64,000 bases of DNA, taken from NCBI RefSeq assembly GCF_006716565.1, contig NZ_VFPG01000002.1, forward strand, positions 1,375,484-1,439,483, in the 5' to 3' direction. This DNA is from Nocardia bhagyanarayanae. Lineage in GTDB: Bacteria; Actinomycetota; Actinomycetes; Mycobacteriales; Mycobacteriaceae. Under the pieces are notes generated by a model, which worked only from the letters and a program-made list of their open reading frames with translations, ran no database searches and had not been told where the DNA came from. The position numbers and the translations under genes are program-made. Within the stretch, counting starts at the first letter, position 1; each line of letters begins with the position of its first letter. Positions 16,760 through 26,701 of the stretch are shown piece by piece.

Positions 16760-17106
16760 CCAGGTCCCGCCGCGACCCCGACCTGGTTCGGGCTTATGTG
16801 CGCACCGGCGGGCGTTCGCGTCCCACTCGCGAACTGGATCTGGTCACGCTCGTCGTCGCGGCGCTGGCTCCCGCGCCCGGCGCGAGCCCGGACGCACGCC
16901 GCGTGATGAACCTGTGCAGCGGGCGCGGCGTGCTGTCCATCGCCGAGATCGCCGCCTATCTCGACCTGCCGCCGTCCGTGGTGAAGATCGTCGTATCGGA
17001 TCTCATGGACGGCGGCCACCTGACTACGCCAACCCCGGCCGAGAACCTGCCGGAGATAGCCCTTTTGGAGGAGGTACTGAATGGGCTCCGCGCTCTCTCG
17101 GCCTGA
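16756..17106 (+). CDS. cvnC: DUF742 protein (CvnC)
   Basis: This 116-residue protein is the DUF742 component of the conservon. It has the characteristic DLVRAYVRTGGRS start and an HTH-like C-terminal half (SIAEIAAYLDLPPSVVKIVVSDLMDGGHL) ending with LLEEVLNGLRAL. It overlaps cvnD by 26 bases. Its role is presumed to be in the membrane complex with CvnA, CvnB and CvnD. Confidence 0.92.
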   Translation: MTRSRRDPDLVRAYVRTGGRSRPTRELDLVTLVVAALAPAPGASPDARRVMNLCSGRGVLSIAEIAAYLDLPPSVVKIVVSDLMDGGHLTTPTPAENLPEIALLEEVLNGLRALSA

Positions 17107-17686
17107 GCGAGTTGTCGACTATGTGCCGGAGACCGTGACCCGATCGGTCAAATTGCTGGTGGCGGGCAACTTCGGCGTCGGCAAGACGACCTTCGTCAGC
17201 AGCGTCTCGGAGATCAAGCCGCTGCGCACCGAGGAGACCATCACCGAAGCCAGCATCGGCGTCGACGACATGGCCGGTCTGCCCGGCAAGACGCAGACGA
17301 CAGTCGCGATGGACTTCGGCCGCATCACGCTGAATCCCCAACTGGCGCTATACCTTTTCGGCACACCGGGCCAGCAGCGCTTCGTGCCGTTGTGGGAGGA
17401 GCTGGCTCGCGGCGCGCTCGGCGCGCTGGTGCTGGTGGACACCCGTCGCATCGAGAAGGCCGACGAGGTGCTCTCGGTGCTCGAGGAACGCGGCGTGCCG
17501 TATTCGGTGGCGGTCAACCAGTTCGAGGGCGCCAAGCAGTACCCGCTCGACGAGGTCCGCGACGCGTTGGACCTAGCCGAGGGCACGCCACTGACCATGC
17601 TGGACGCGCGGCATCGAGGCACGTGTCTGCAATCGCTCATCACGCTCGTCGAATTCCTGTTCCACCGTCTGGAGTCCCGACTTTGA
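17081..17686 (+). CDS. cvnD: Small GTPase of the conservon (CvnD)
   Basis: This 201-residue Ras-like P-loop protein has Walker A GNFGVGKTT, a switch II/G3-like FGTPGQQRF, and VNQFEGA in place of the usual NKxD G4 motif, as in other CvnD proteins. It starts inside cvnC, and the first P450 ATG follows its stop by 2 bases. With CvnB it should form the nucleotide-switch part of the complex. Confidence 0.92.
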   Translation: MGSALSRPERVVDYVPETVTRSVKLLVAGNFGVGKTTFVSSVSEIKPLRTEETITEASIGVDDMAGLPGKTQTTVAMDFGRITLNPQLALYLFGTPGQQRFVPLWEELARGALGALVLVDTRRIEKADEVLSVLEERGVPYSVAVNQFEGAKQYPLDEVRDALDLAEGTPLTMLDARHRGTCLQSLITLVEFLFHRLESRL

Positions 17687-17688
17687 CA

Positions 17689-18939
17689 ATGCCTCCGCAC
17701 GTGGCGCCCGCCGGGGTCTGCCCCGTCCCGCACGGCTCGCCGATCGACACCGACGGACCGCGGGTGCCGCTGTACACCGAGGAGTTCGCCGCCGACCCGC
17801 ACCGCGCGTACCGGCAGATGCGCCGCCAGTACGGCTCGCTCGCGCCGGTCGATCTGGCGCCCGGCGTGCCCGCGACCCTGGTGATCGGGTATCACACCGC
17901 GCTGCGAATCCTCAACGACCCCGAGCACTTTCCGGCCGACCCGCGCGCCTGGCAGCAGAACGTGCCCGGCGAATGCCCGATCCTGCCGATGCTGGAATGG
18001 CGTCCCAACGCGCTGCGCAGCGCGGGCCTGGAGCACACGCGCTATCGGGCGGCCAACCTCGCGGCGGTCACCGAGGTCGACCTGCACGCCATGCACGCCA
18101 CGATCGAGCGCGTCGCGGTCCCGCTGATCAACGCCTTCTGCGCCGACGGCGCCGCGGACCTGATCAGCCAGTACGCTTTCCCGCTCGCGTTCGCGGTGCT
18201 CAACGAAATGCTCGGCTGCCCGGCCGATATCGGCCAGCAGGTGGCCACCGGCATGGCCGCCATCTTCGAAGGCGTGAACGCGGACAAGGGCAACGCCATG
18301 CTCACCGACGCCTTGCACGAGCTGACCACCCGCAAGCGCAAGGAGCCGGGCGACGACATCGTCTCCCGGCTGATCGGCCACCCGGTCGGGCTCGACGACG
18401 TGGAGATGATCCACCAGTTGGTCACCCTGTACGGCGCGGGCATCGAGCCGGAGCAGAACCTGATCGTGAACACGCTGCTGCTCATGCTCACCGACGACCG
18501 GTTCGCGGGAAACCTGTTGGGCGGCAGCCTGTCCACTCGGGACGCGCTGGACGAGGTGCTTTTCACCGACCCGCCGATGGCCAACTACTGCGTCTCGTAT
18601 CCGAAACAGCCCATCCTGATCGACAACACCTGGCTGCCCGCGCACCAGCCGGTGGTCATCAGCATGGCGGCGTGCAACAACGATCCGGCGATCGACGCGG
18701 GCGATTACACCGACAACCGTTCGCATCTGGCGTGGAGCACGGGCCCGCACGCGTGCCCGGCGAGGTCGGCGGCCTACCTGATCGCGCAGGACGCGATCGA
18801 TCAGCTGCTCGACGCACTACCGGAAATGCGACTAGCGGTGCCCGTCGATCAATTGACTTGGCGGCCTGGGCCTTTCCATCGAGCTCTGGTGTCCCTTCCG
18901 GTCACCTTCCCGAAATCCCCTCCGCTGAACCTGTATTAA
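17689..18939 (+). CDS. Conservon-linked cytochrome P450 with degenerate motifs (CYP157-like)
   Basis: This 416-residue P450 keeps the heme-ligand cysteine C356 in WSTGPHACPARSAA, with Trp in place of the usual Phe of FxxGxHxC. The K-helix ExxR is missing its arginine: E289-V-L-F292. The I-helix reads YGAGIEPEQ, without the acid-alcohol pair. Loss of ExxR is the known peculiarity of the CYP157 family, which sits in Streptomyces conservons beside CYP154 members. It is translated from ATG 17689 just after cvnD; a TTG at 17683 would overlap. Catalytic competence is uncertain. Confidence 0.88.
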   Translation: MPPHVAPAGVCPVPHGSPIDTDGPRVPLYTEEFAADPHRAYRQMRRQYGSLAPVDLAPGVPATLVIGYHTALRILNDPEHFPADPRAWQQNVPGECPILPMLEWRPNALRSAGLEHTRYRAANLAAVTEVDLHAMHATIERVAVPLINAFCADGAADLISQYAFPLAFAVLNEMLGCPADIGQQVATGMAAIFEGVNADKGNAMLTDALHELTTRKRKEPGDDIVSRLIGHPVGLDDVEMIHQLVTLYGAGIEPEQNLIVNTLLLMLTDDRFAGNLLGGSLSTRDALDEVLFTDPPMANYCVSYPKQPILIDNTWLPAHQPVVISMAACNNDPAIDAGDYTDNRSHLAWSTGPHACPARSAAYLIAQDAIDQLLDALPEMRLAVPVDQLTWRPGPFHRALVSLPVTFPKSPPLNLY

Positions 18940-18954
18940 GGAGAGTGCCCCCCG

Positions 18955-20178
18955 ATGGACAGTCAGCCCCTCGTCCTCGATCCCACCGGCGCCGATATCC
19001 AGGGTGAGTCCGCGCGTCTTCGCGCGCTCGGGCCGGTCGCGCTGGTCGAGTTGCCGGGCGGTGTGCGGGCATGGTCGGTGACCGATGCCGAACTGTTGAA
19101 GAAGCTGCTCGTGGACCCGAGGGTGTCCAAGGACGCGAGCCAGCACTGGCCCGCGTTCATCAACGGCGAGATCCCGCAGGATTGGCCGCTGTTCCTCTGG
19201 GTCGCGGTGAACAACATGTTCACCGCCTACGGCGCCGATCATCGTCGGCTGCGCAAGCTGGTGGCGCCCGCGTTCACCCATCGCCGCACCGAGGCCATGC
19301 GCGCGCGTATCGAGGCCATCACGGCGGCACTGCTGGACGAGCTCGCCGCCGCCCCGGCGGGCGAACCGGTCGACCTGCGCGACGGTTTCGCCTATCCGCT
19401 GCCGATCCAGGTGATCTCGGAGCTGATGGGCGTGCCGGAGTCGCTGAACGCCGGACTGCGCACCTGCGTGGACGGCATCTTCGACACCTCGCTCACCCCC
19501 GAGCAGTCGCAGGCCAACTACATGGAGATGTACCGGATCCTCGGTGAACTCGTCGCCTACCGGCGCGAGCATCCGGGCGACGACATGACCAGCCTGCTCA
19601 TCTCGCACCGCGACGAGGAGGACGGCACCCAGCTCACCGAGCAGGAGCTGATCGACACGCTGCTGCTCGTCATCAGCGCGGGCCACGAGACCACGGTGAA
19701 CCTGCTCGACCAGGCCATCTTCGCGCTGCTGACCCGGCAGGAGCAGCGTGCCGAGGTGGTCGAGGAGCGGGCCGCGTGGAGCGACCTGATCGAGGAGGCG
19801 CTGCGGTTCGAGGCTCCGGTCGCGCACCTGCCGCTGCGTTTCGCGGTCGACGACATCGAACTCGATGGCGCGCGCATCGCGAAGGGCGAGCCGATCCTGG
19901 CGTCCTATGTCGCGGCCAACCGGGACCGGAAGGTGCACGGCGACACCGCCGACGAGTTCGATGTGCACCGCGCGAACAAGGAGCACGTCGCCTTCGGCTA
20001 CGGCGCGCATCACTGCCTCGGCGCTCCGCTCGCCCGCATGGAGGCCGCCGTCGCACTGCCCGCGATCTTCGCGCGGTTCCCGAAGATGGAATTGGCCGCC
20101 GAGCCGGGGGAACTGGGCGCGGTACCCAGTTTCATCTCCAACGGCCACCGCCGCCTGCCGGTGTATCTGAATCCGTAA
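18955..20178 (+). CDS. Conservon-linked cytochrome P450 (CYP154-like)
   Basis: This 407-residue P450 has all normal motifs: I-helix AGHETT, K-helix E281-ALR284, and heme loop [15 protein letters not shown] with C354. Together with the preceding degenerate P450 it reproduces the CYP157-CYP154 pairing of Streptomyces conservons. It starts 15 bases after the first P450 behind a good AGGAG ribosome site. Its electron donors and substrate are not encoded nearby. Confidence 0.92.
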   Translation: MDSQPLVLDPTGADIQGESARLRALGPVALVELPGGVRAWSVTDAELLKKLLVDPRVSKDASQHWPAFINGEIPQDWPLFLWVAVNNMFTAYGADHRRLRKLVAPAFTHRRTEAMRARIEAITAALLDELAAAPAGEPVDLRDGFAYPLPIQVISELMGVPESLNAGLRTCVDGIFDTSLTPEQSQANYMEMYRILGELVAYRREHPGDDMTSLLISHRDEEDGTQLTEQELIDTLLLVISAGHETTVNLLDQAIFALLTRQEQRAEVVEERAAWSDLIEEALRFEAPVAHLPLRFAVDDIELDGARIAKGEPILASYVAANRDRKVHGDTADEFDVHRANKEHVAFGYGAHHCLGAPLARMEAAVALPAIFARFPKMELAAEPGELGAVPSFISNGHRRLPVYLNP

Positions 20179-20188
20179 TCGGTCGTGC

Positions 20189-20214
20189 GGGAGGGCCGCT
20201 CGGCGAGCCCTCCC
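20189..20214. terminator. Bidirectional terminator between conservon and DUF1304 gene
   Basis: A perfect 8-bp stem GGGAGGGC/GCCCTCCC with a 10-base loop lies between convergent genes. Confidence 0.7.
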
Positions 20215-20219
20215 CGCGT

Positions 20220-20603
20220 TCAGACCTGGGTGATGAAGCCCGCGATCAGTGTGAGGACGGGCAGCGTCCCCTGTATCAGGGCGGCTTTGACGAAACGCCG
20301 GTCGGTCGCCACCAGGACGCCCGCCGCGGCGATCATCGAACCGCAACCGATCAGCAGCAGCGCCCAGCCCGCCTGGGGGAGAGTCGGCAGCAGCAGCGCG
20401 CCGATCAACGTGCCGATCGCGAGGAACAGGTTGTACCAGCCCTGGTTGAAGGCCCAGGGCTGGACGGCCGCTAGATCCTCGCGCTCGACGTGGAACGTCC
20501 CCGCGTACACCTTCGGCTCGGCGAACCGCAGCGATTCGAGCACGAAGATGTAGCCGTGCAGCAGCGCCGCGAGCACGGCGAGTATCTGGACGACGGTGAG
20601 CAA
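20220..20603 (-). CDS. DUF1304 membrane protein
   Basis: This 127-residue integral membrane protein has four predicted helices (VVQILAVLAALLHGYIFVLESL; LFLAIGTLIGALLLP; WALLLIGCGSMIAAAGVLVA; LIQGTLPVLTLIAGF) and the DUF1304 signature between helices 1 and 2 (FNQGWYNLFLAIG). The start appears to be a TTG at 20603, five bases after AGGAGG. The function is unknown. Confidence 0.88.
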   Translation of the reverse strand: MLTVVQILAVLAALLHGYIFVLESLRFAEPKVYAGTFHVEREDLAAVQPWAFNQGWYNLFLAIGTLIGALLLPTLPQAGWALLLIGCGSMIAAAGVLVATDRRFVKAALIQGTLPVLTLIAGFITQV

Positions 20604-20700
20604 CTGCCCCTCCTCGGACGAATTCCGGCCTTTGCTTCCAGCACCGTAGCGTCGGACCGGCGAACGGCCTGCCGACGCGCCGTCGCGCCGCGCGCGCGGT

Positions 20701-22218
20701 TCACGACTCGCCCGGTTCGTTCCAGTTGTAGGTGAGTTCGGCGGCCCGCGACCAGCGGCGGTACTCCCGGTCCCGCCGCTCGTCCGGCATGGTCGGCAGC
20801 CACCGGCTCGCGGTGCGGCGGTTGCGGCGCAGACCCGTCATGTCGGGCCACAGGCCGACGGCGAGGCCCGCGGCGTAGGCCGCGCCGAGGGACACCGTCT
20901 CGGAGAACAGCGGCCGCTCCACCGGCACCCCGAGCGCGTCCGAGATCTGTTGCATCAGCAGGTTGTTCGAGGTCATGCCGCCGTCGACGCGGAGTTCGGT
21001 GAGGGCGTAGCCGGTGTCGGCGTTCATCGCGTCGACCACCTCCCTGGTCTGCCAGGCGGTGGCCTCGAGCACCGCGCGGGCCAGATGCCCCTTGGTGATG
21101 TAGGAGGTGAGTCCCGCGATCACGCCGCGGGCCTCGGCTCGCCAGCGCGGCGCGAACAAGCCGGAGAACGCGGGCACCACGTAGCAGCCGCCGTTGTCCT
21201 CGACAGTGCTTGCGAGCGTTTCGATCTCGGGCGCGGCGTCGATGAGCCCGAGCCGGTCGCGCAGCCACTGCACCAGCGTTCCGGTGGCGGCCATCGAACC
21301 TTCCAGCGCGTAGCGGGCGGGTTCGCCGTCGATCTGGAACGCCACCGTGGTGAGCAGCCCGTGGGTGGAGCGCACCGGCGTGGTCCCGGTGTTGGTGAGC
21401 AGGAAACTGCCGGTGCCGTAGGTGCATTTGGCCTCGCCCGCGGCGAAGCAGGTCTGGCCGAACAGCGCCGCCTGCTGGTCGCCGAGCGCGGCCGCGATCG
21501 GGATGCCCGCCGCGGTGTGGCCGTAGACCTCGGCGTTGGAGCGTATCTCGGGCAGCATCGCCCGCGGGATGCCGAAGAAGTCGAGCAGCCGGTCGTCCCA
21601 GTCCAGGGTGGCGAGGTTCATCAACATGGTGCGCCCGGCGTTGGTGACGTCGGTGACGTGCACGCCGCCGCGCGGGCCGCCGGTGAGGTTCCAGATCAGC
21701 CAGCTGTCCATCGTGCCGAACAGCACCGAACCCTTTTCCGCGCGTTCGCGCAGCCGCTCGTCGCGGTCGAGCAGCCACCGGACGCGCGGCGCCGCGAAGT
21801 AACTCAGCAGCGGCAATCCGCAGCGCCGGACGACCTCGTCGGCCTCGGGCCTGCGCGCGAGCCGGGCGACGAGGTCCTCGGTGCGGGTGTCCTGCCAGAC
21901 GATCGCGTTGCCGACGGGCGCGCCGGTCTCCCTGTCCCACAGCACCGTCGTCTCGCGCTGGTTGGCGATGCCGATCGCCACCACCTGGTCGGCGGCGACG
22001 CCCGCCTTGGCGATCACCCGGTCGACCAGCGCCGCCACGTGGCGACGGATCTCCGCGGCGTCGTGCTCGACCCGTCCCGCGGCGGGATACAGCTGCCGGT
22101 GCTCGCGCTGGGCGATCGAAACCAGTTGTCCCGCAGCGTCGTACAGGATGGAGCGGCTGGACGTGGTGCCCTGGTCGATGGCCATCACGTACCGGCCGCG
22201 ACCCCGTTCGGCGGTCAT
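20701..22218 (-). CDS. glpK: Glycerol kinase (first copy)
   Basis: This 505-residue FGGY-family kinase phosphorylates glycerol to glycerol-3-phosphate. Signatures: AIDQGTTSSRSILYD at the N-terminus, [18 protein letters not shown], and the C-terminal FGGY motif KGHLARAVLEATAWQTREVVDAM with VDGGMTSNNLLMQ. It overlaps the upstream IclR regulator gene by 4 bases, so it is expressed with it. A second glycerol kinase reads the other way from the same promoter region. The two share the family motifs but differ clearly in sequence. Confidence 0.93.
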   Translation of the reverse strand: MTAERGRGRYVMAIDQGTTSSRSILYDAAGQLVSIAQREHRQLYPAAGRVEHDAAEIRRHVAALVDRVIAKAGVAADQVVAIGIANQRETTVLWDRETGAPVGNAIVWQDTRTEDLVARLARRPEADEVVRRCGLPLLSYFAAPRVRWLLDRDERLRERAEKGSVLFGTMDSWLIWNLTGGPRGGVHVTDVTNAGRTMLMNLATLDWDDRLLDFFGIPRAMLPEIRSNAEVYGHTAAGIPIAAALGDQQAALFGQTCFAAGEAKCTYGTGSFLLTNTGTTPVRSTHGLLTTVAFQIDGEPARYALEGSMAATGTLVQWLRDRLGLIDAAPEIETLASTVEDNGGCYVVPAFSGLFAPRWRAEARGVIAGLTSYITKGHLARAVLEATAWQTREVVDAMNADTGYALTELRVDGGMTSNNLLMQQISDALGVPVERPLFSETVSLGAAYAAGLAVGLWPDMTGLRRNRRTASRWLPTMPDERRDREYRRWSRAAELTYNWNEPGES

Positions 22219-23027
22219 CGGCGCACCCGCGGGCGGTCGGCGCCCAGGTCGCGGGAGACGGCGCTCGCGGTGGCGCGCACCAGCTCGACGAGCTTGGGAC
22301 GGACGCCGGGATCGGTCACCCGATCGACGGCGCCGACCACGCCGAGCGCGCCGACCACCCGTCCGCCGGCGTCGCGCAGCGGCGCCGCCACCGACGCCCG
22401 CTCGAAGGCGAACTCGGCGACGTCCTCGGCATGGCCCTGCGCGCGCACCCGCGCGATCTCGGCGTGCACGGCGCGCGGCGCGGTGACCGTGCGCCGGGTG
22501 TAAGCGGGTAGCGGCGCACTCGCGACGCGTTCGGTCAAACCCGGTGTGTAGGCCAGCAGTACCTTGCCGAGCGCGGTCGCGTGCAAGGGCAGTTCGATGC
22601 CGACGCGGAGAGTCTGCTCGGAGCCGTCGGGCCGGAACACGTGGTGCACGATCGACACGCCCTCGCCGCGCAGCGCACCGATTCGCACCGACTCGCCGGA
22701 CCGCGCGGCCAGGGTGTCGGCCCAGTTCATCGCGTAGGAACGCAGCACGTTGGTGTCGAGCCGGGCGTCGGCGAGCCCGAGGGCCGCGGCGCCGATGAGG
22801 TACTTGCCGGTGGCGTCGTCCTGCTCGATGTAGCCGACGCGCTGCAAGGTGCGCAGCAGACCGTGGGCCGTCGCTTTGGGCAGACCGAGCGCGCCCGCGA
22901 GCTCACCGACGCCGACGCCGAAGGGCGCCTCGGCGACCACCCGCAGGATCGCGGCGGCCCGTTCGATCGACTGAATCGGTCCCGGCACGAACTCGACTGT
23001 ACTGCGGGAAAGCGAAACGTTCGACAT
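22215..23027 (-). CDS. IclR-family regulator of glycerol genes (GylR-like)
   Basis: This 270-residue regulator has an N-terminal winged HTH ([51 protein letters not shown]) and the IclR effector domain ([11 protein letters not shown] and the ADVAEF-type segment [17 protein letters not shown]). It lies between two glycerol kinase genes, as GylR does in the Streptomyces glycerol operon, so it very probably senses glycerol or glycerol-3-phosphate. A perfect palindrome overlaps its own start codon, implying autoregulation. Confidence 0.9.
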   Translation of the reverse strand: MSNVSLSRSTVEFVPGPIQSIERAAAILRVVAEAPFGVGVGELAGALGLPKATAHGLLRTLQRVGYIEQDDATGKYLIGAAALGLADARLDTNVLRSYAMNWADTLAARSGESVRIGALRGEGVSIVHHVFRPDGSEQTLRVGIELPLHATALGKVLLAYTPGLTERVASAPLPAYTRRTVTAPRAVHAEIARVRAQGHAEDVAEFAFERASVAAPLRDAGGRVVGALGVVGAVDRVTDPGVRPKLVELVRATASAVSRDLGADRPRVRR

Positions 23028-23036
23028 TGTCGAACG
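23018..23036. promoter_or_regulatory. 19-bp perfect palindrome, probable IclR operator
   Basis: CGTTCGACA-T-TGTCGAACG has two perfect 9-bp arms around one central base. It covers the IclR-gene start codon and lies 92 bases before the divergent glycerol kinase/GlpD operon, so one bound dimer could control both directions. Confidence 0.7.
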
Positions 23037-23127
23037 CGCACCGTTGTCGCCGTATCGGCCGCTGCCTACCTTCGGCATGGCGTACCGCGCGCCGCGCGCG
23101 CCGGACAACGGAACAACGGAGAGACGC

Positions 23128-24642
23128 ATGCTTGACCTCATCGGTGCGGTCGATCAGGGGACCACGAGCACCCGCTTCATGGTCTTCGACCACGCGGGCG
23201 CGGTCGTCGCCCGGCACCAGCTCGAACACGAGCAGATCCTGCCGCGGCCCGGCTGGGTCGAGCACAATCCGGTCGAGATCTGGGAACGCACGTCGGCCGT
23301 CATCCAGACGGCGCTCAACTCGCACGGCCTGCGCGCCGCCGACCTGGCCGCGATCGGCGTGACCAATCAGCGCGAGACCACCGTGGTCTGGGACCGCCGC
23401 ACCGGACGGCCGTACCACAACGCGATCGTCTGGCAGGACACCCGCACCGACCGGATCGCCGCCGAGCTGGAAACCCGTGCGGGAGAATTGATCCGCCACC
23501 GCACCGGGCTGCCGCCCGCCACCTATTTCGCGGGCGGCAAGATCCGCTGGCTGCTGGAGAACGTCGACGGCCTGCGGGCGGCGGCCGAGCGCGGCGATGC
23601 CCTGTTCGGCACCATCGACACCTGGCTGCTGTGGAACCTCACCGGCGGTGTCCGCGGCGGCGTGCACGTCACCGACGTGACCAACGCAAGCCGCACCATG
23701 CTGATGAACCTCGAGACCCTGGACTGGGACGACGAATTGCTCGCGCTGTTCGACATTCCGCGTGCCATGCTGCCGTCCATCCGCCCGTCCTCGGACGCCG
23801 AGGGCTACGGCCGGACCACCGCGCAGGGCCCGCTGGCCGGCGAGGTCCCGGTGGCCGCGGCGGTCGGCGATCAGCAGGCGGCCATGATCGGGCAGGTGTG
23901 CCTGTCCGCGGGCGAGGCCAAGAACACGTACGGCACCGGCAATTTCCTGCTGCTCAACACCGGGGGCACGCCGGTTCGGTCGAAGAACGGGCTGCTCACC
24001 ACCGTCTGTTACCAATTCGCCGGACAGGCCCCGGTGTACGCGCTGGAGGGCTCGATCGCCGTCACCGGCTCGGCGGTGCAGTGGCTGCGCGACCAGCTCG
24101 GCATCATCCAGGGCGCCTCGCAGAGCGAGACGCTGGCGGGCGAGGTCGCCGACAACGGCGGGGTGTATTTCGTCCCGGCGTTCTCTGGCCTGTTCGCGCC
24201 GCACTGGCGCTCCGACGCGCGCGGCGCGATCGTCGGGCTGACCAGGTACGCCACCAACGCCCACATCGCGCGGGCCACCCTCGAGGCGATCTGCTACCAG
24301 ACTCGCGATGTCGCCGACGCGATGTTCAAGGACTCCGGCGTCGCGCTGGAGGTGCTGAAGGTGGACGGGGGAGTCACCGCCAACAACCTCTGCATGCAGA
24401 TCCAGGCCGACGTGCTCGGCGTGCCGGTGAGCCGTCCGGTGGTGTCGGAGACCACCGCGCTGGGCGCGGCCTACGCCGCGGGTCTGGCCGTCGGATTCTG
24501 GGGCGGCGCCGAGGAATTGCGGCGCAACTGGCGCGAATCCGCGCGCTGGCAACCGGAATGGACCGAGCCGCAGCGGGCCGCCGGATACGAGGGCTGGCGC
24601 AAGGCCATCGGCCGCACCCTCGACTGGGCGCCCGCGCACTGA
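23128..24642 (+). CDS. glpK: Glycerol kinase (second copy)
   Basis: This 504-residue glycerol kinase has the full family set: [59 protein letters not shown], and [17 protein letters not shown]. It is followed after 64 bases by glpD on the same strand, so this copy belongs to the main glycerol pathway. ATG 23128 is preceded by GGAGAG. An upstream extension of the frame (from 23044) has no homology. Confidence 0.95.
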   Translation: MLDLIGAVDQGTTSTRFMVFDHAGAVVARHQLEHEQILPRPGWVEHNPVEIWERTSAVIQTALNSHGLRAADLAAIGVTNQRETTVVWDRRTGRPYHNAIVWQDTRTDRIAAELETRAGELIRHRTGLPPATYFAGGKIRWLLENVDGLRAAAERGDALFGTIDTWLLWNLTGGVRGGVHVTDVTNASRTMLMNLETLDWDDELLALFDIPRAMLPSIRPSSDAEGYGRTTAQGPLAGEVPVAAAVGDQQAAMIGQVCLSAGEAKNTYGTGNFLLLNTGGTPVRSKNGLLTTVCYQFAGQAPVYALEGSIAVTGSAVQWLRDQLGIIQGASQSETLAGEVADNGGVYFVPAFSGLFAPHWRSDARGAIVGLTRYATNAHIARATLEAICYQTRDVADAMFKDSGVALEVLKVDGGVTANNLCMQIQADVLGVPVSRPVVSETTALGAAYAAGLAVGFWGGAEELRRNWRESARWQPEWTEPQRAAGYEGWRKAIGRTLDWAPAH

Positions 24643-24706
24643 GCCGCCCGCTCACACAGACCACACGCGCACGCGCGCACCACGATTCGAACAGAAGGAG
24701 ACCGAC

Positions 24707-26461
24707 ATGGTCGACCGTTCTCTCACCGCCCCCGTCGCGCTGGACCCGGCGGAGCGCAGCCGCGCCCTGGACGCCATGGCGAGCACCGAACTCGACGTGC
24801 TGGTCATCGGCGCGGGCGTGGTCGGCGCGGGCGCCGCGCTCGACGCGGTGACCCGTGGGCTCAGCGTCGGGCTCGTCGAAGCCCGCGACTACGCCTCCGG
24901 CACCTCGAGCCGGTCGTCGAAGCTGGTGCACGGCGGCCTGCGCTACCTCAAGCAGCTCAACTTCGCCCTGGTCTTCGAGGCGCTGCGGGAGCGTTCGCTG
25001 ATCCTGGAGACCCTCGCGCCGCACCTGGCCAGGCCCGTCGAGTTCGTCTACCCGCTGGAGCGTCCCGGTCTGGACCGGGCCTGGGTCGGCGCGGGCGTCG
25101 GCGTGTACGACGTCCTCGGCGCGGGACGCGGTGTGCCGCAGCACCATCGGCACCTCGGCAGGCGGGCCACCCTGGCGCGTTTCCCCGGCGCGAAGCGCGG
25201 GACCGTGCGCGGCGGCGTGAGCTTCTACGAGGGCCAGCTCGACGACGCGCGCCACACCATGATGCTGGCGCGCACGGCCGCGAGCCACGGCGCGCTGGTG
25301 GCCTCCAGCGCCAGGGTCGTCGACTTCCTGCGCGAGGACGGACGGATCGTCGGCGCGCTGGTGCACGACCTGGAGAGCGGTCGGCACATCCCGGTGCGGG
25401 CCAAGCGCACCGTCAACGCGGCGGGGCCGTGGACCGACGAGATCCAGGAAATGCTCGGCGGGACACGTGATTTCCGTATCCGCACCTCCAAGGGCGTGCA
25501 CATCGTCGTCCCGCGCGATCGCATCGACTCCGAGACCGGTCTGATCACCGAGACCGAGAAGAGCCTGCTGTTCGTGATCCCGTGCCCGTGGAGCGAGGAC
25601 CACTGGGTCATCGGCACCACCGACACCGACTGGGACCACGATCTGGCCCATCCCGCCGCCACCCGCGCCGACATCGATTACATTCTCGCCCAGGTGAATC
25701 GGCTGCTGGAGCAGCCCATCGGCCACGACGACATCGTCGGCGTCTACGCCGGACTGCGGCCGCTGCTGGCGGGCGCCTCCGAGCAGACCAGCGCGCTCTC
25801 GCGCGAGCACACCGTGGCGACGCCGGTGCCGGGCCTGGTGATCGTCGCGGGCGGTAAGTACACCACCTACCGGGTGATGGCCAAGGACGCCATCGATGCG
25901 GCCGTCGCGGATCTGCCGGGGCGCGTCGCCCGGTCGTGCACCGAGCGGGTGCCGCTGGTCGGCGCGCACGGGTACCGCGAGCTGTCGCTGTCCCGTGCTC
26001 GCCTCGCCGACGAGTTCGGCGTCGACCTGGCGACCGTCGAGCACCTGCTCGGTCGCTACGGCAGCGCCGTCGGCGAACTGCGCGACATCATCCGCGCGCA
26101 GCCGGAACTCGGTGCGCCGTTGGGCAATTCCCGCTACCTGCGGGCCGAGATCGTCTACGCGGTGACCCACGAGGGCGCGCTGCACCTCGACGACATCCTC
26201 ACCCGCCGCACCCGGCTGTCGGTGGAGACCGGTGATCGCGGCGTGCTGGTCGCGGCCGAGGTCGCGCGCCTGGTCGCCCCGTATCTCGGCTGGGACGAGG
26301 AGCGGATCGAGCGTGAGATCGAGACCTACCGGGTGCGCGTCGAGGCCGAACTGCGCGCCAACGAGCAGCCCGACGACCGGACGGCCGACGTGGTGCGGCT
26401 CAGTGCGCCCGACTCGCGCGGGATCGCGGGCGCGCCGGAAGGCGACCGGGTCTCGGTGTAG
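24707..26461 (+). CDS. glpD: Glycerol-3-phosphate dehydrogenase
   Basis: This 584-residue FAD-dependent dehydrogenase oxidises glycerol-3-phosphate to dihydroxyacetone phosphate at the membrane. The FAD site is DVLVIGAGVVGAGAALDAVTRG (near residue 30), followed by ASGTSSRSSKLVHGGLRYL and the GlpD signature; the C-terminal helical DAO_C domain begins near residue 420. AAGGAG precedes the ATG. With glpK it completes glycerol catabolism; no glycerol facilitator gene is seen here. Confidence 0.95.
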   Translation: MVDRSLTAPVALDPAERSRALDAMASTELDVLVIGAGVVGAGAALDAVTRGLSVGLVEARDYASGTSSRSSKLVHGGLRYLKQLNFALVFEALRERSLILETLAPHLARPVEFVYPLERPGLDRAWVGAGVGVYDVLGAGRGVPQHHRHLGRRATLARFPGAKRGTVRGGVSFYEGQLDDARHTMMLARTAASHGALVASSARVVDFLREDGRIVGALVHDLESGRHIPVRAKRTVNAAGPWTDEIQEMLGGTRDFRIRTSKGVHIVVPRDRIDSETGLITETEKSLLFVIPCPWSEDHWVIGTTDTDWDHDLAHPAATRADIDYILAQVNRLLEQPIGHDDIVGVYAGLRPLLAGASEQTSALSREHTVATPVPGLVIVAGGKYTTYRVMAKDAIDAAVADLPGRVARSCTERVPLVGAHGYRELSLSRARLADEFGVDLATVEHLLGRYGSAVGELRDIIRAQPELGAPLGNSRYLRAEIVYAVTHEGALHLDDILTRRTRLSVETGDRGVLVAAEVARLVAPYLGWDEERIEREIETYRVRVEAELRANEQPDDRTADVVRLSAPDSRGIAGAPEGDRVSV

Positions 26462-26471
26462 CCGTCGTGAG

Positions 26472-26495
26472 GTCCGCGGCACGCGTGTCGCGGAC
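26472..26495 (+). terminator. Candidate terminator after glpD
   Basis: A 7-bp stem GTCCGCG/CGCGGAC with a 10-base loop begins 11 bases after the stop. No T-tract follows. Confidence 0.5.
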
Positions 26496-26510
26496 GCCTC
26501 CGGAGGGGTC

Positions 26511-26620
26511 GAAGATGATTCGACCAGGCGGCCGTGGCCGCAACCTCTACCGCTGCATACGCGTCTATTGACGCCAATCGCAGAATCATCTTCAGAAATC
26601 TGGATCTGATCTCGCAGAAT
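26511..26620. promoter_or_regulatory. Repeat-rich region upstream of ald
   Basis: GAAGATGATTC (26511-26521) is repeated as a perfect inverted copy at 26583-26593, and TCGCAGAAT occurs as direct repeats at 26578-26586 and 26612-26620. The stretch is less GC-rich than its surroundings and ends 82 bases before the ald start. Multiple spaced sites are typical of Lrp-family binding. Confidence 0.4.
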
Positions 26621-26701
26621 TTTCATACTCGATCCTGAGGCGGTCCCGATCGATAGGGATCCGCTCTAGCTCGAACGGCGACGAGACGATCAGGAGTGCT
26701 G

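Noticed and set aside
24374..26626. A 750-codon minus-strand frame over glpD
   Set aside because: Its composition (Arg/Gly/Val/Asp-rich) is that of a shadow of glpD; GlpD is unmistakable on the plus strand.
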